Shown: positions 9,963-18,141 of the stretch, piece by piece | Numbering within the stretch: the first letter of the stretch is position 1 | Layout of the letters: every line of letters starts with the position of its first letter | The notes under the pieces: model-generated | Seen by the model: the letters and a program-made list of their open reading frames with translations, nothing else | What the model was told of the DNA's origin: nothing | Database searches by the model: none | Program-made: the position numbers and the translations under genes | NCBI RefSeq assembly: GCF_003858645.1 | Contig: NZ_RQJP01000008.1 | Span: forward strand, 111,082-175,081 | Direction: 5' to 3' | DNA from: Larkinella knui | GTDB taxonomy: Bacteria > Bacteroidota > Bacteroidia > Cytophagales > Spirosomataceae | DNA length: 64,000 bases

Positions 9963-10004
9963 TTCGCAACAAGGTTGCAAAAATAAATGCAACATAATTG
10001 CAAA
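9963..10004. promoter_or_regulatory. Two palindromic boxes between the lipoprotein and merC (Zur/Fur-like)
   Basis: Box 1 (9963-9981) has GCAAC-aag-GTTGC at its centre. Box 2 (9986-10004) has TGCAA-n5-TTGCA. The boxes share GCAACA and TTGCAAA at the same positions and have centres 23 bases apart. Tandem dyads between divergent metal-related genes fit a dimeric Fur-family repressor such as Zur; the regulator is an inference. Confidence 0.5.
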
Positions 10005-10067
10005 TAAGCTTGGTCAGTACAAAAGGATGCGTTTATTTTGTGCTGTTCAACGAGGATGCTGAAGACT

Positions 10068-10448
10068 ATGAAACTGAAAACGCTCAACAGAAAGGCCGAT
10101 TACATTGGAATCAGTGGGTCGGTATTGTGCATCATTCACTGCCTGATTACGCCCATCCTGCTGGTTTCTTCGTCTTTCCTGACCAACGATACGGTCCGTT
10201 TTGGCTACCTGAGCCTCGATTATCTATTCATTGGTGTCAATATTGTAGCCGTCTATTTTGCCACCCGGCATTTTACCACCCCGGCCGTGAAAGCCTGCCT
10301 CTGGTTTTTCCTGACTGTATTTGCGGTTGCTATTGTGCTCGAAGACGTCAACGAAGCCTTTGAATACCTCGGTTATGCGGCTTCGCTGGGGCTTGTTTTG
10401 ACCCATCTCACGAACATCCGGCTTCACCGACTACGCCACACCCATTAA
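10068..10448 (+). CDS. MerC-domain membrane protein
   Basis: 126 residues from the ATG at 10068 (MKLKTLNRKADYIG); an in-frame ATG at 10056 and a TTG at 10038 are alternatives. Four membrane helices are predicted by eye. Helix 1 carries SGSVLCIIHCLITPIL, the paired-cysteine signature of the MerC family (SGxxLCxxHC). MerC proteins were first described as mercuric-ion transporters, but chromosomal Bacteroidota members sit in zinc- or iron-regulated loci and probably move another metal. The C-terminus is His-rich (RLHRLRHTH). The divergent lipoprotein and the two palindromic boxes support metal control. Confidence 0.8.
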   Translation: MKLKTLNRKADYIGISGSVLCIIHCLITPILLVSSSFLTNDTVRFGYLSLDYLFIGVNIVAVYFATRHFTTPAVKACLWFFLTVFAVAIVLEDVNEAFEYLGYAASLGLVLTHLTNIRLHRLRHTH

Positions 10449-10453
10449 TCATC

Positions 10454-10482
10454 AAACCGCTGCTTCGAAAAGGCAGCGGTTT
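10454..10482 (+). terminator. Hairpin terminator after merC
   Basis: AAACCGCTGC (10454-10463) and GCAGCGGTTT (10473-10482) form a perfect 10-bp stem, six bases after the merC stop. The T-run is short. Confidence 0.65.
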
Positions 10483-10846
10483 CAGAATTCCAAAACCGTT
10501 TAAACGGTTTCTAGACACGGTTTCAACTAGAGGCCAATCTATCCTGAATACGGGTTTTATATCCTGCACTTGCGACTACACTTCTCCAACAACCGGCAAA
10601 ACCAATTTTTCTGATTAACTTGAACCAGGAGATTATTGACCCCGGAGGGGGCCGATGTTACTGGCAAAACGGGATTCTGAGAACTCCAGGCGTGTCGCTG
10701 GCACTTAAAACGGGTAGGTAAGAGACGAATCTTATCGTTCACATTTCGATTAATAAAATCACAATTTATTTGCTTTATTAAATTTTGAGTCTCACCTTTC
10801 GGGTACGTACACGTTTTTATAAACAGATCCCTTACTGGAATATTAT
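10483..10846. other. Leader region of the amino-sugar operon
   Basis: No gene seen in about 360 bases. It contains a perfect 18-bp palindrome, AAACCGTTTAAACGGTTT, at 10493-10510, about 340 bases before the first operon gene. The stretch 10720-10800 is AT-rich and may hold the promoter. The palindrome could be an operator, but it lacks the central CG usual for LacI sites. Confidence 0.4.
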
Positions 10847-11866
10847 ATGGCAAATACGCTTACCCGTAGAGACTTCTCCATTTTAGCCGCGTCCGCTGGT
10901 TTAGGGGCGTATCTCCAACCATTTGCTACCCTCGGTTCGGCTCCTGCCGGGAAATTTGAAGGAAAAAAAGTAGGGATTATCGGGTTGGACACGTCGCACA
11001 GCACTGCTTTCGCGAAAGAACTGAACAATCCGACGCCGAATCCCGACTGGCTTGGCTACCGGGTCGTGGCGGCTTACCCCAAAGGCAGCAACGATATTGA
11101 ATCGAGCGTCAAGCGAATTCCCGGCTACATCGAGGAAGTCAAAAAGCTTGGCGTTGAAATCGTGAACTCCATCGACGATTTATTGAGTAAAGTGGACGTC
11201 GTGCTGCTGGAAACCAACGACGGTCGGCTGCACCGGGAACAGGCCGCCAAAGTTTTTGCGGCCGGCAAGCGGGTTTTTATCGACAAGCCCATTGCGGCTT
11301 CCCTGAGCGACGCCATCGCTATTTTTGAGATGGCAAAGAAGAAAGGCATACCGGTTTTTTCGGCTTCGTCGCTCCGGTATATCAAAGGCATTCAGGGCCT
11401 GGATAAGAGCCAGGTGGTCGGAGCCGACACGTATAGCCCGGCGGTTTTGGAAAAAACGCATCCTGATTTGTTCTGGTATGGGGTCCACGGCGTTGAAACG
11501 CTGTTTACGGCCATGGGGCCGGGTTGCCAGAGCGTGATTCGGGTCAATACCCCCGACACCGATATTGTAATTGGCACCTGGAGCGACGGACGCGTTGGTA
11601 CCTTCCGCGGAACCCGAACCGGTAAGCATGAGTACGGCGGCACGGTTTACACCAAAAACGGCAACGTGACGCTGGGGCCCTACGGTGGTTACAATCCGTT
11701 GTTGAAAGACATTATTCACTTTTTTGAAACCGGAGAAACGCCCGTGAAGCCCGAAGAAACGCTTGAAATCTTCGCCTTTATGGAAGCGGCCGACGAAAGC
11801 AAGCGCCAGGGCGGAGCCGCAGTGACACTGGCCAGTGTCATGAAAAAAGCCCAGAAGTCGTCATAA
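10847..11866 (+). CDS. Gfo/Idh/MocA-family oxidoreductase, Tat-exported
   Basis: 339 residues. The N-terminus TRRDFSILAASAGLGAYL is a twin-arginine signal, so the protein is probably exported folded with its NAD(P) cofactor. The Rossmann segment starts at KVGIIGLDTSHSTAF, and the conserved dinucleotide/substrate-site motif KRVFIDKPIAAS (EKP-type lysine, here DKP) follows at about 140-150. The C-terminal substrate domain holds WYGVHGVETLFTAMGPGC. Proteins of this family oxidise or epimerise sugars or inositols, and some are glycosidases (GH109). It opens an operon with nagA and nagB, so an amino-sugar or related glycoside substrate is likely. The exact reaction is unknown. Confidence 0.85.
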   Translation: MANTLTRRDFSILAASAGLGAYLQPFATLGSAPAGKFEGKKVGIIGLDTSHSTAFAKELNNPTPNPDWLGYRVVAAYPKGSNDIESSVKRIPGYIEEVKKLGVEIVNSIDDLLSKVDVVLLETNDGRLHREQAAKVFAAGKRVFIDKPIAASLSDAIAIFEMAKKKGIPVFSASSLRYIKGIQGLDKSQVVGADTYSPAVLEKTHPDLFWYGVHGVETLFTAMGPGCQSVIRVNTPDTDIVIGTWSDGRVGTFRGTRTGKHEYGGTVYTKNGNVTLGPYGGYNPLLKDIIHFFETGETPVKPEETLEIFAFMEAADESKRQGGAAVTLASVMKKAQKSS

Positions 11867-11992
11867 TCTCTTTTTTATTGGCCCACGGGGCCGCCCCCTC
11901 CTGCTCAGTTAACCCATTTCCTAAATTGAGAATGCCAATCTGTGATACGGAATCCCAGTTGGCCACCCTTTTCCAACTCAAAAATTTGTAAA

Positions 11993-13375
11993 ATGACCCA
12001 ATCGAAAATCAAGACAGAAAACACCGTTCCTAATCCTCAGTCGCGGAGAACGTTTCTGGGCCAAACCCTGGCCGGAACGGCGGCCTTGAGTCTGGGCGGT
12101 ATGCTTCCCGGTTTTAGTCCCAAAAGTTACGCCCGCATTCTGGGGGCCAACGAACGCATTCAGGTGGGGATGATGGGTGTCAACAGCCGGGGTCTGGCTT
12201 TGGCCACCAATTACGCCCTGCAACCCAACTGCGAAGTCCGGTCGGTTTCGGATGTCGACACCCGTGCCGCCGACAAGTGCATTACCACCGTGGAAGGTAT
12301 TCAGAAATCCAAACCCAAAGCCATTCCCGACTTCCGGAAGGCACTGGAAGACAAAGAGTTGGATGCGCTGGTGGTGGCTGCGCCGGATCACTGGCACGCA
12401 CCAGCGGCCATTTTGGCGTCCAAAGCCGGAAAACACGTATACCTGGAAAAACCGTGCAGCCATAACCCGAACGAGGGCGAAATTCTGGTGGCTGCGTCTA
12501 AAAAGTACAAAAACCTCATTCAGATGGGCAACCAGCGCCGGTCGTGGCCCAATGTGGCCGCCGGCGTCAAGGCGGTTCGGGATGGCGTAATCGGACGGCC
12601 TTATTTTGCCAAAGGCTGGTATACCAACAACCGGCCCTCCATCGGCGTCGGCAAAGAAGCCGCCGTTCCGTCGTGGCTGAATTACGATTTGTGGCAGGGA
12701 CCCGCGCCCCGGCAGGCTTTCAAGGACAATCTGTTGCACTACAACTGGCACTGGTTCTGGCACTGGGGAACGGGTGAAGCCCTCAACAACGGTACGCACA
12801 TGCTGGACCTCATGCGCTGGGGTCTCAACGTCGACTACCCAAACCGGGTAACGTCGTCGGGTGGGCGGTATCGCTACCAGGACGATTGGGAAACGCCCGA
12901 TACGCAGGTCATTAACATTGAATTTCCAAACAATACCGCTATGACCTGGGAAGGCCGGAGCTGCAACGGGCGAACCGTGGAAGGCAGCAGCGTCGGTGTT
13001 ATTTTCTACGGCGATACGGGTTCGTTGCAGATCGACGGGGGAAATGCCTACAAAATTTATGATCTGGAAAACAAGCTGGTGAAGGAAGTCAAGAATGACC
13101 TGGTGATCAACGCCCGCGACCGAATGAACCCCTCTCAGGCCCTGGACGCGATTCATATCCAGAACTTCTTCGACGGCATTAAAAAAGGGACGGCCCTGAA
13201 CGCCGATATTTTGGGTGGTCACCAGAGTACGCTGCTCTGTCAGTTGGGCAACATCGCCCTGCGGTCGGGCGGTACGCTGGAAATTGATCCGACCAACGGG
13301 CACATCAAGAACAACCGCCAGGCGCAACAATACTGGAAACGTGATTACCAGCGGGGCTGGGAACCAACCGTTTAA
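11993..13375 (+). CDS. Gfo/Idh/MocA-family oxidoreductase, Tat-exported (second copy)
   Basis: 460 residues from the ATG at 11993; an upstream in-frame start at 11942 adds a leader that does not fit the signal peptide. The Tat motif is SRRTFLGQTLAGTAALSLGG. The Rossmann core begins IQVGMMGVNSRG, and the catalytic-loop motif is GKHVYLEKPCSHNP. The substrate domain has HYNWHWFWHWGTGEALNNG, typical of the large Bacteroidota/Planctomycetota subgroup. It is only distantly related to the preceding protein and longer by about 120 residues. It lies 126 bases after the first copy and 12 bases before the transporter, hence in the same operon. Substrate unknown; the nag genes suggest a hexosamine derivative. 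Confidence 0.87.
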   Translation: MTQSKIKTENTVPNPQSRRTFLGQTLAGTAALSLGGMLPGFSPKSYARILGANERIQVGMMGVNSRGLALATNYALQPNCEVRSVSDVDTRAADKCITTVEGIQKSKPKAIPDFRKALEDKELDALVVAAPDHWHAPAAILASKAGKHVYLEKPCSHNPNEGEILVAASKKYKNLIQMGNQRRSWPNVAAGVKAVRDGVIGRPYFAKGWYTNNRPSIGVGKEAAVPSWLNYDLWQGPAPRQAFKDNLLHYNWHWFWHWGTGEALNNGTHMLDLMRWGLNVDYPNRVTSSGGRYRYQDDWETPDTQVINIEFPNNTAMTWEGRSCNGRTVEGSSVGVIFYGDTGSLQIDGGNAYKIYDLENKLVKEVKNDLVINARDRMNPSQALDAIHIQNFFDGIKKGTALNADILGGHQSTLLCQLGNIALRSGGTLEIDPTNGHIKNNRQAQQYWKRDYQRGWEPTV

Positions 13376-13387
13376 ACCGGCACTACG

Positions 13388-14767
13388 ATGAAAAACCAAA
13401 CCAAGACGGTTGACGTAGGGTCGCTGAGTCAGCGGGATACGCGAATTTCCATTGCCTTAATCGGGTTGCTGTTCTTCGTTTTCGGGTTCGTGACCTGGGT
13501 CAACGCTATCCTGATTCCGTATTTCAAGATTGCCTGCGAACTGACCAATTTCCAGTCGTATCTGGTCACGTTTGCGTTTTACATCTCCTATTTCGTCATG
13601 TCGGTGCCCTCGTCGTACCTGCTGAAAGCCACCGGTTTCAAGAAAGGAATGATGATCGGTTTCTGGATTATGGCGCTGGGTGCATTCATTTTCGTACCGG
13701 CCGCGCTGACCCGAACCTACGAGATTTTTCTGCTGGGCCTGTTCATGATCGGTGTCGGTCTGGCGGTTTTGCAGACGGCGGCCAATCCGTACATCACGGT
13801 TTTGGGACCGAAAGAGCGGGCCGCCCAGCGCATCAGCATCATGGGCATCGGCAACAAAGGGGCCGGTATTCTGGCCCCCATTCTGTTTGCTGCGGTTATT
13901 TTGCGGGCAACGGATACGGACCTCTTCAGTCAGCTGCCGGGCATGTCGCTCACCGAAAAAGCCCAGGCGCTGGACGAACTGGTTCGGCGGGTGATTGTCC
14001 CCTACTCGGTCATGGGTTGCGTACTGATCGGGCTCGGAATTCTGGTTCGTTACTCGCCTTTGCCCGAAATCAATACCGAGCAGGAAACCACCGAAGTGGC
14101 GGCTGCCAACGTCGGAAAAACGTCGGTCCTCCAATTTCCGCATCTGGTGCTGGGGGCGCTGGCCATTTTTCTGCACGTCGGAACGCAGGTGATCTCGATC
14201 GATACGATCATTGGGTACGCCAGTTCGATGGGCATTTCGCTGCTGGAGGCCAAAACGTTTCCGTCGTACACGCTTTTTGCCGCCATTTGCGGTTATCTGC
14301 TGGGCATTATTCTGATTCCCAAACGCATTAGTCAGGTCAACGTGTTCAGAATCTGTACGGTATTGGGGCTGACGTTCACCCTGCTTATTATTTTCGCGAA
14401 AAGCAGCGTATTTTTTCTAGGCCATCAGGCCGACGTTTCCATCTGGTTTATCGTGCTGCTGGGACTCGCCAATTCGCTGGTTTGGGCCAGCATCTGGCCG
14501 CTGGCCCTCGATGGGCTGGGGCGGTTTACGAAAGTTGGGGCGGCTTTGATGATCATGGGTCTGAGCGGCAATGCCATTCTGCCTTTGGTTTACGGTTATC
14601 TCGCTGATCAGTACGGTCTTCGGGAGGCTTACTGGGTTCTGTTTCCCTGCTATTTATATTTAGCGTATTATGCCTTTTACGGGCACCGCATTCGCCGGTG
14701 GGGGATTTTCGGGGCGGCTAAAACACCTGTACATGAACAACACTGGCAAGGCACCACAACGGATTAA
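13388..14767 (+). CDS. MFS sugar transporter, NagP/FucP-like
   Basis: 459 residues and about 12 membrane helices; the FucP-type fold is indicated by LLFFVFGFVTWVNAILIPY in helix 1 and LAVLQTAANPYITVLGP in helix 4-5, the hallmark of FHS-family proton symporters. In Bacteroidota and Shewanella, members next to nagA and nagB are named NagP and import N-acetylglucosamine. The gene starts 12 bases after the second oxidoreductase, and its 3' end overlaps the start of nagA by 35 bases, indicating translational coupling. Import of GlcNAc or a close relative is therefore a well-supported inference. Confidence 0.88.
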   Translation: MKNQTKTVDVGSLSQRDTRISIALIGLLFFVFGFVTWVNAILIPYFKIACELTNFQSYLVTFAFYISYFVMSVPSSYLLKATGFKKGMMIGFWIMALGAFIFVPAALTRTYEIFLLGLFMIGVGLAVLQTAANPYITVLGPKERAAQRISIMGIGNKGAGILAPILFAAVILRATDTDLFSQLPGMSLTEKAQALDELVRRVIVPYSVMGCVLIGLGILVRYSPLPEINTEQETTEVAAANVGKTSVLQFPHLVLGALAIFLHVGTQVISIDTIIGYASSMGISLLEAKTFPSYTLFAAICGYLLGIILIPKRISQVNVFRICTVLGLTFTLLIIFAKSSVFFLGHQADVSIWFIVLLGLANSLVWASIWPLALDGLGRFTKVGAALMIMGLSGNAILPLVYGYLADQYGLREAYWVLFPCYLYLAYYAFYGHRIRRWGIFGAAKTPVHEQHWQGTTTD

Positions 14768-15953
14768 GATTATCAACGGCCGGATTCTGACACCCTACCG
14801 GCTCATTCCCAACGGAACGATCCTGATTACCGGAAACACGATTACGGAAGTCAGCGACCGCGCTATTGACGTGCCTGACGCGTTGGAACTAGATGCGGCC
14901 GGAGCCTATGTGTCGCCCGGTTTTATCGATTTGCACGTGCACGGCGGGGGTGGGCATGACTTTATGGACGGCAGCGAAGACGCTTTTTTGCGCATTGCCG
15001 AACTCCACGCCCGGTACGGCACCACCGCGATGGTACCGACCACCCTGACCAGCACCCGCCAGGAGTTGTTCAACACGCTGGAGATTTACGAAAAAGCCAC
15101 CGCCAAAAATACCGCCGGTGCCCGTTTTCTGGGTATGCACCTCGAAGGCCCATACTTTGCCATGAGCCAGCGCGGAGCCCAGGACCCGCGCTACATTCGC
15201 GACCCGGACCCGGACGAATACCAGGAAGTGTTGGCGCGTTCATCGTCCGTGGCCCGCTGGAGTGCCGCGCCCGAACTGAAGGGAGCCCTGCAATTTGGAC
15301 AATACCTCCGCTCGAAGGGCGTGCTGGCCGCCGTTGCGCATACCGATGCGGTTTATGAGGACGTGCTGGCCGCCGTCGAAAACGGCTATTCACTGGCCAC
15401 GCACCTCTACAGCGGCATGTCGGGCGTTACCCGCCGAAACAGTTTCCGCTATGCCGGTGTGGTCGAAAGTGCTTATCTGCTGGACCAAATGGATGTAGAA
15501 TTGATTGCCGACGGCGTTCATTTACCGGCTCCACTGCTCAAACTGGCTTACAAAATCAAAGGCCCCGAACGAACGGCTTTGATTACCGACGCCATGCGGG
15601 CCGCGGGCCGGCCACCGGGCAACAGCATCCTGGGCAGCCTTCACAACGGCATCGAGGTGATTGTGGAAGATGGCGTTGCCAAAATGCCGGATCGTCAGGC
15701 GTTTGCGGGAAGTGTCGCAACTGCCGACCGCCTGGTACGAACCATGATCAACCTGGCCGAAATTCCGCTGCTCGACGCCATCCGCATGATTACCAGCACC
15801 CCCGCCCGCATCATGGGCGTTGCGGATCGGAAAGGCGTTCTGGCGCCGGGGAAAGACGCCGATCTGGTGTTTTTTGATGCTGCTATTTCGGTTCAATTGA
15901 CAATGGTTGAAGGACGGATTGTCTACCAGCGTGAAAGCATCCCCGCCTTTTAA
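14733..15953 (+). CDS. nagA: N-acetylglucosamine-6-phosphate deacetylase
   Basis: 406 residues from the ATG at 14733, inside the end of the transporter gene; the longer frame from 14670 is only overlap. NagA removes acetate from GlcNAc-6-phosphate. Metal and substrate motifs are present: FIDLHVHGGGGHD, the metal-ligand Glu in GMHLEGPYF, His in VAHTDAVY, THLYSGM (usually THLFNAM) and the catalytic Asp in ALITDAMRAAG. The C-terminus GVLAPGKDADLVFFD is the amidohydrolase finish. Together with NagB downstream it feeds imported amino sugar into glycolysis as fructose-6-phosphate. Confidence 0.95.
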   Translation: MNNTGKAPQRIKIINGRILTPYRLIPNGTILITGNTITEVSDRAIDVPDALELDAAGAYVSPGFIDLHVHGGGGHDFMDGSEDAFLRIAELHARYGTTAMVPTTLTSTRQELFNTLEIYEKATAKNTAGARFLGMHLEGPYFAMSQRGAQDPRYIRDPDPDEYQEVLARSSSVARWSAAPELKGALQFGQYLRSKGVLAAVAHTDAVYEDVLAAVENGYSLATHLYSGMSGVTRRNSFRYAGVVESAYLLDQMDVELIADGVHLPAPLLKLAYKIKGPERTALITDAMRAAGRPPGNSILGSLHNGIEVIVEDGVAKMPDRQAFAGSVATADRLVRTMINLAEIPLLDAIRMITSTPARIMGVADRKGVLAPGKDADLVFFDAAISVQLTMVEGRIVYQRESIPAF

Positions 15954-15984
15954 ACCTATCCAAAGAAAACTAGAATCCATCCGA

Positions 15985-16749
15985 ATGATTAGTCAATCGA
16001 ATACCAACCAACTTGATTTTCGCCGGTTTGACAACCGGAATGCATTGGGCGAGAGTGCCGCGCAGGCCGTCGGCAATTGCCTGCGAAGCTTACTAGCCCG
16101 ACAGGATACGGTTTCCGTGATTTTTGCCGCGGCCCCTTCGCAGGAGGAGTTTCTGGCGGCTCTGTGTCAGGAGGCACACATCGACTGGAGCCGGATTCAC
16201 GCTTTTCACATGGACGAATACGTCCAGTTGGCGGAAGAGGCCCCGCAGCGGTTCGGCAATTTCCTGAAAGAACGGATTTTTGACCGGCTGCCTTTCCAAA
16301 CGGTTCACTACCTCAACGGCAATGCCCCGGATCTGGCAACCGAATGCCAGCGATACAGTGATTTATTGCGCCAACATCCCGTCGACGTGGTTTGCATGGG
16401 CGTTGGCGAAAATTGTCACATTGCCTTCAACGACCCGCACGTCGCCGATTTTAACGACCCGGTTCTGGTCAAGGTTGTCGATCTGGACCAGGCTTGCCGC
16501 CAGCAACAGGTCAATGATCAATGCTTTGATGCGTTTGATGAGGTTCCGACGCACGCGCTGACGCTGACGGTTCCGGCCCTGATGCAGGCACCCCACGTCT
16601 TTTGCATGGTTCCGGGTATTAAAAAAGCGCAGGCAATCTACCACACGCTCCAGTCGCCGGTAAGTGAACAGTACCCTTCTACCATCCTGCGGCTGCACGA
16701 AGACGCCATTTTATTCGTCGACAACGACAGTGCATCCCGGTTACTTTGA
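15985..16749 (+). CDS. nagB: Glucosamine-6-phosphate deaminase
   Basis: 254 residues from the ATG at 15985. The family signatures are present in slightly altered form: FHMDEYVQLAEE (usual FNMDEYVGL) with the catalytic Asp, and MGVGENCHIAFNDP (usual GxGxxGHIAFNEP) with the active-site Asp/His. The enzyme converts glucosamine-6-phosphate to fructose-6-phosphate and ammonia. It starts 31 bases after nagA, so it is in the same operon. The GH to CH change and NEP to NDP are unusual and suggest a divergent subfamily that may prefer a related amino sugar. Confidence 0.88.
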   Translation: MISQSNTNQLDFRRFDNRNALGESAAQAVGNCLRSLLARQDTVSVIFAAAPSQEEFLAALCQEAHIDWSRIHAFHMDEYVQLAEEAPQRFGNFLKERIFDRLPFQTVHYLNGNAPDLATECQRYSDLLRQHPVDVVCMGVGENCHIAFNDPHVADFNDPVLVKVVDLDQACRQQQVNDQCFDAFDEVPTHALTLTVPALMQAPHVFCMVPGIKKAQAIYHTLQSPVSEQYPSTILRLHEDAILFVDNDSASRLL

Positions 16750-16784
16750 TCCAGCCTTTCTACGGCCTTCGTTATTCCTGTTGT

Positions 16785-16938
16785 CCTGTTGTCGCTCGCG
16801 TGTCGCGAGTGATTCCTATCCAAAGGGCCTCCGGCCCGATCCACGGTCACGTAAAGTGGGCACACCTTTCCACTAGCCATCTTCGGGCCGGAGGCCCTTT
16901 GGATAGAAAATCACTCGCGACACGCGAGCGACAACAGG
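16785..16938. repeat. Long inverted repeat between nagB and lacI
   Basis: Two arms of 55 and 56 bases (16785-16839 and 16883-16938) are almost perfect reverse complements around a 43-base spacer. Each arm holds its own smaller palindromes: CTCGCG-tgt-CGCGAG, and GGGCC-tcc-GGCCC. This doublet of palindromes resembles a REPIN. It begins 36 bases after nagB and ends about 140 bases before lacI, and may act as a transcription attenuator or mRNA-stability element. Confidence 0.85.
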
Positions 16939-17076
16939 AGTAGCCATCCACGGCCTAGTAACGTACCTATTGCGACAAAGAGCAAAAAAAGTATCTTTCG
17001 CCGAAAGAGTCGACGTAGGAACCAGGAACCATCCTGGGCGAAGGGCGGGTTATTGCTTCGATTCGGAAACCAGTCT

Positions 17077-18135
17077 ATGAAGAAGAAAGAGCTACAGGGA
17101 GTAAAAGAAATTGCCCGCCGGGCTAATGTAACGATTGCCACCGTCGATCGGGTGATCCACAACCGGGCCGGAGTGTCGGTTAAAACGCGGGAAAAGATTA
17201 CAAAAATTATTGAGGAACTCAATTACCAGCCGAATATGCTGGCCCGCCGTCTGGCTTCCGGCAAAATTATTAAACTGGCCGTTTTAATTCCCTCCGTAAC
17301 CGAAGAAACCGAGTTCTGGGACGCGCCTTTGCGGGGAATTCAGCGCGCCAAAACGGAAATCAGCCAGTATGGACTACAAGTTGATTCGTTCTTTTTTGAT
17401 CTGAGCAACAAGCAGTCGTTCATCGATCAGGCCAACGCCATTCTGGAGTCAGCCGTTGACGGTATTGTGCTGGCACCCACGTTTATCCAGGAAGCACGAA
17501 CCTTTGCCGCAGCCTGCAACACCAAAGGCATCCCTTACGTTTTTATCGACTCGACTCTTCCCGACCAGCAAAATCTGTCCTACATCGGCCCGCCCCTTTT
17601 TCAGAGCGGTTATCTGGCCGGGAAATTAAGCACGTATGCGCTCCGCGAAAAAAGCCAGCTGCTGGTAGTCAATATTGCTACAGCGATCGAAAGTTACACC
17701 TACAAAGAGACGGAAGAAGGTTTCAGAGCATATTTTACCGATCATCTCAAGCCCTATCCGATTCTGCGGGTCGATATTCACCAGACCGACGAAAAATCCG
17801 TTTTTCGGAATCTTCAGCCGCTATTTGAGTCAAATCCGGCCATCGATGCCCTGTTTGTAACCAACTCCCGGTCTTTTCTGGTCGCCCGTTTTCTCGAAAA
17901 GATGAATCCGGCCCCAAAACCGCTGCTGATTGGTTACGACTTGGTGAAAGAAAACGCGAAATACCTGGACAACGGCCTGATCGACTTCCTGATCTGCCAC
18001 CAACCCGAAGATCAGGGCTACCGAAGCATCATGACGCTGTATCAGTTTTTGATTTTCTCAAAGGCTATCGACAAGGAGCAATACATGCCGATTGACATTG
18101 TTACCCGCGAAAATCAGGCTTTTTACAGAAACTAA
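17077..18135 (+). CDS. LacI-family transcriptional regulator
   Basis: 352 residues from ATG 17077 (MKKKELQGVKEIARRA); a TTG at 17053 would add eight residues. The helix-turn-helix is canonical: VKEIARRANVTIATVDRVIHNRAGVS, with the hinge region LNYQPNMLARRLASG. The C-terminal two-lobed sugar-binding domain belongs to the periplasmic-binding type 1 fold (LAVLIPSV at 75-82, GIVLAP, PYVFIDS, LLIGYDLV). It follows the nag genes on the same strand, so it probably senses the amino sugar or its phosphate and controls that operon, either by autoregulation or from its own promoter downstream of the long hairpin. The operator was not identified. Confidence 0.88.
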   Translation: MKKKELQGVKEIARRANVTIATVDRVIHNRAGVSVKTREKITKIIEELNYQPNMLARRLASGKIIKLAVLIPSVTEETEFWDAPLRGIQRAKTEISQYGLQVDSFFFDLSNKQSFIDQANAILESAVDGIVLAPTFIQEARTFAAACNTKGIPYVFIDSTLPDQQNLSYIGPPLFQSGYLAGKLSTYALREKSQLLVVNIATAIESYTYKETEEGFRAYFTDHLKPYPILRVDIHQTDEKSVFRNLQPLFESNPAIDALFVTNSRSFLVARFLEKMNPAPKPLLIGYDLVKENAKYLDNGLIDFLICHQPEDQGYRSIMTLYQFLIFSKAIDKEQYMPIDIVTRENQAFYRN

Positions 18136-18141
18136 CGGCTT

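Noticed and set aside
11993..13375. Assigning GH109 alpha-N-acetylgalactosaminidase
   Set aside because: The Tat signal and fold fit, but the motifs belong to a broader oxidoreductase subgroup and I cannot place the GH109-specific residues.
11978..13399. Open minus-strand frame of 473 codons opposite the second Gfo/Idh/MocA gene
   Set aside because: It is antisense to a gene with clear family motifs and Tat signal; its translation is rich in Arg, His and Val-Pro strings and matches no family pattern. GC-rich third positions of the real gene keep the opposite frame open.
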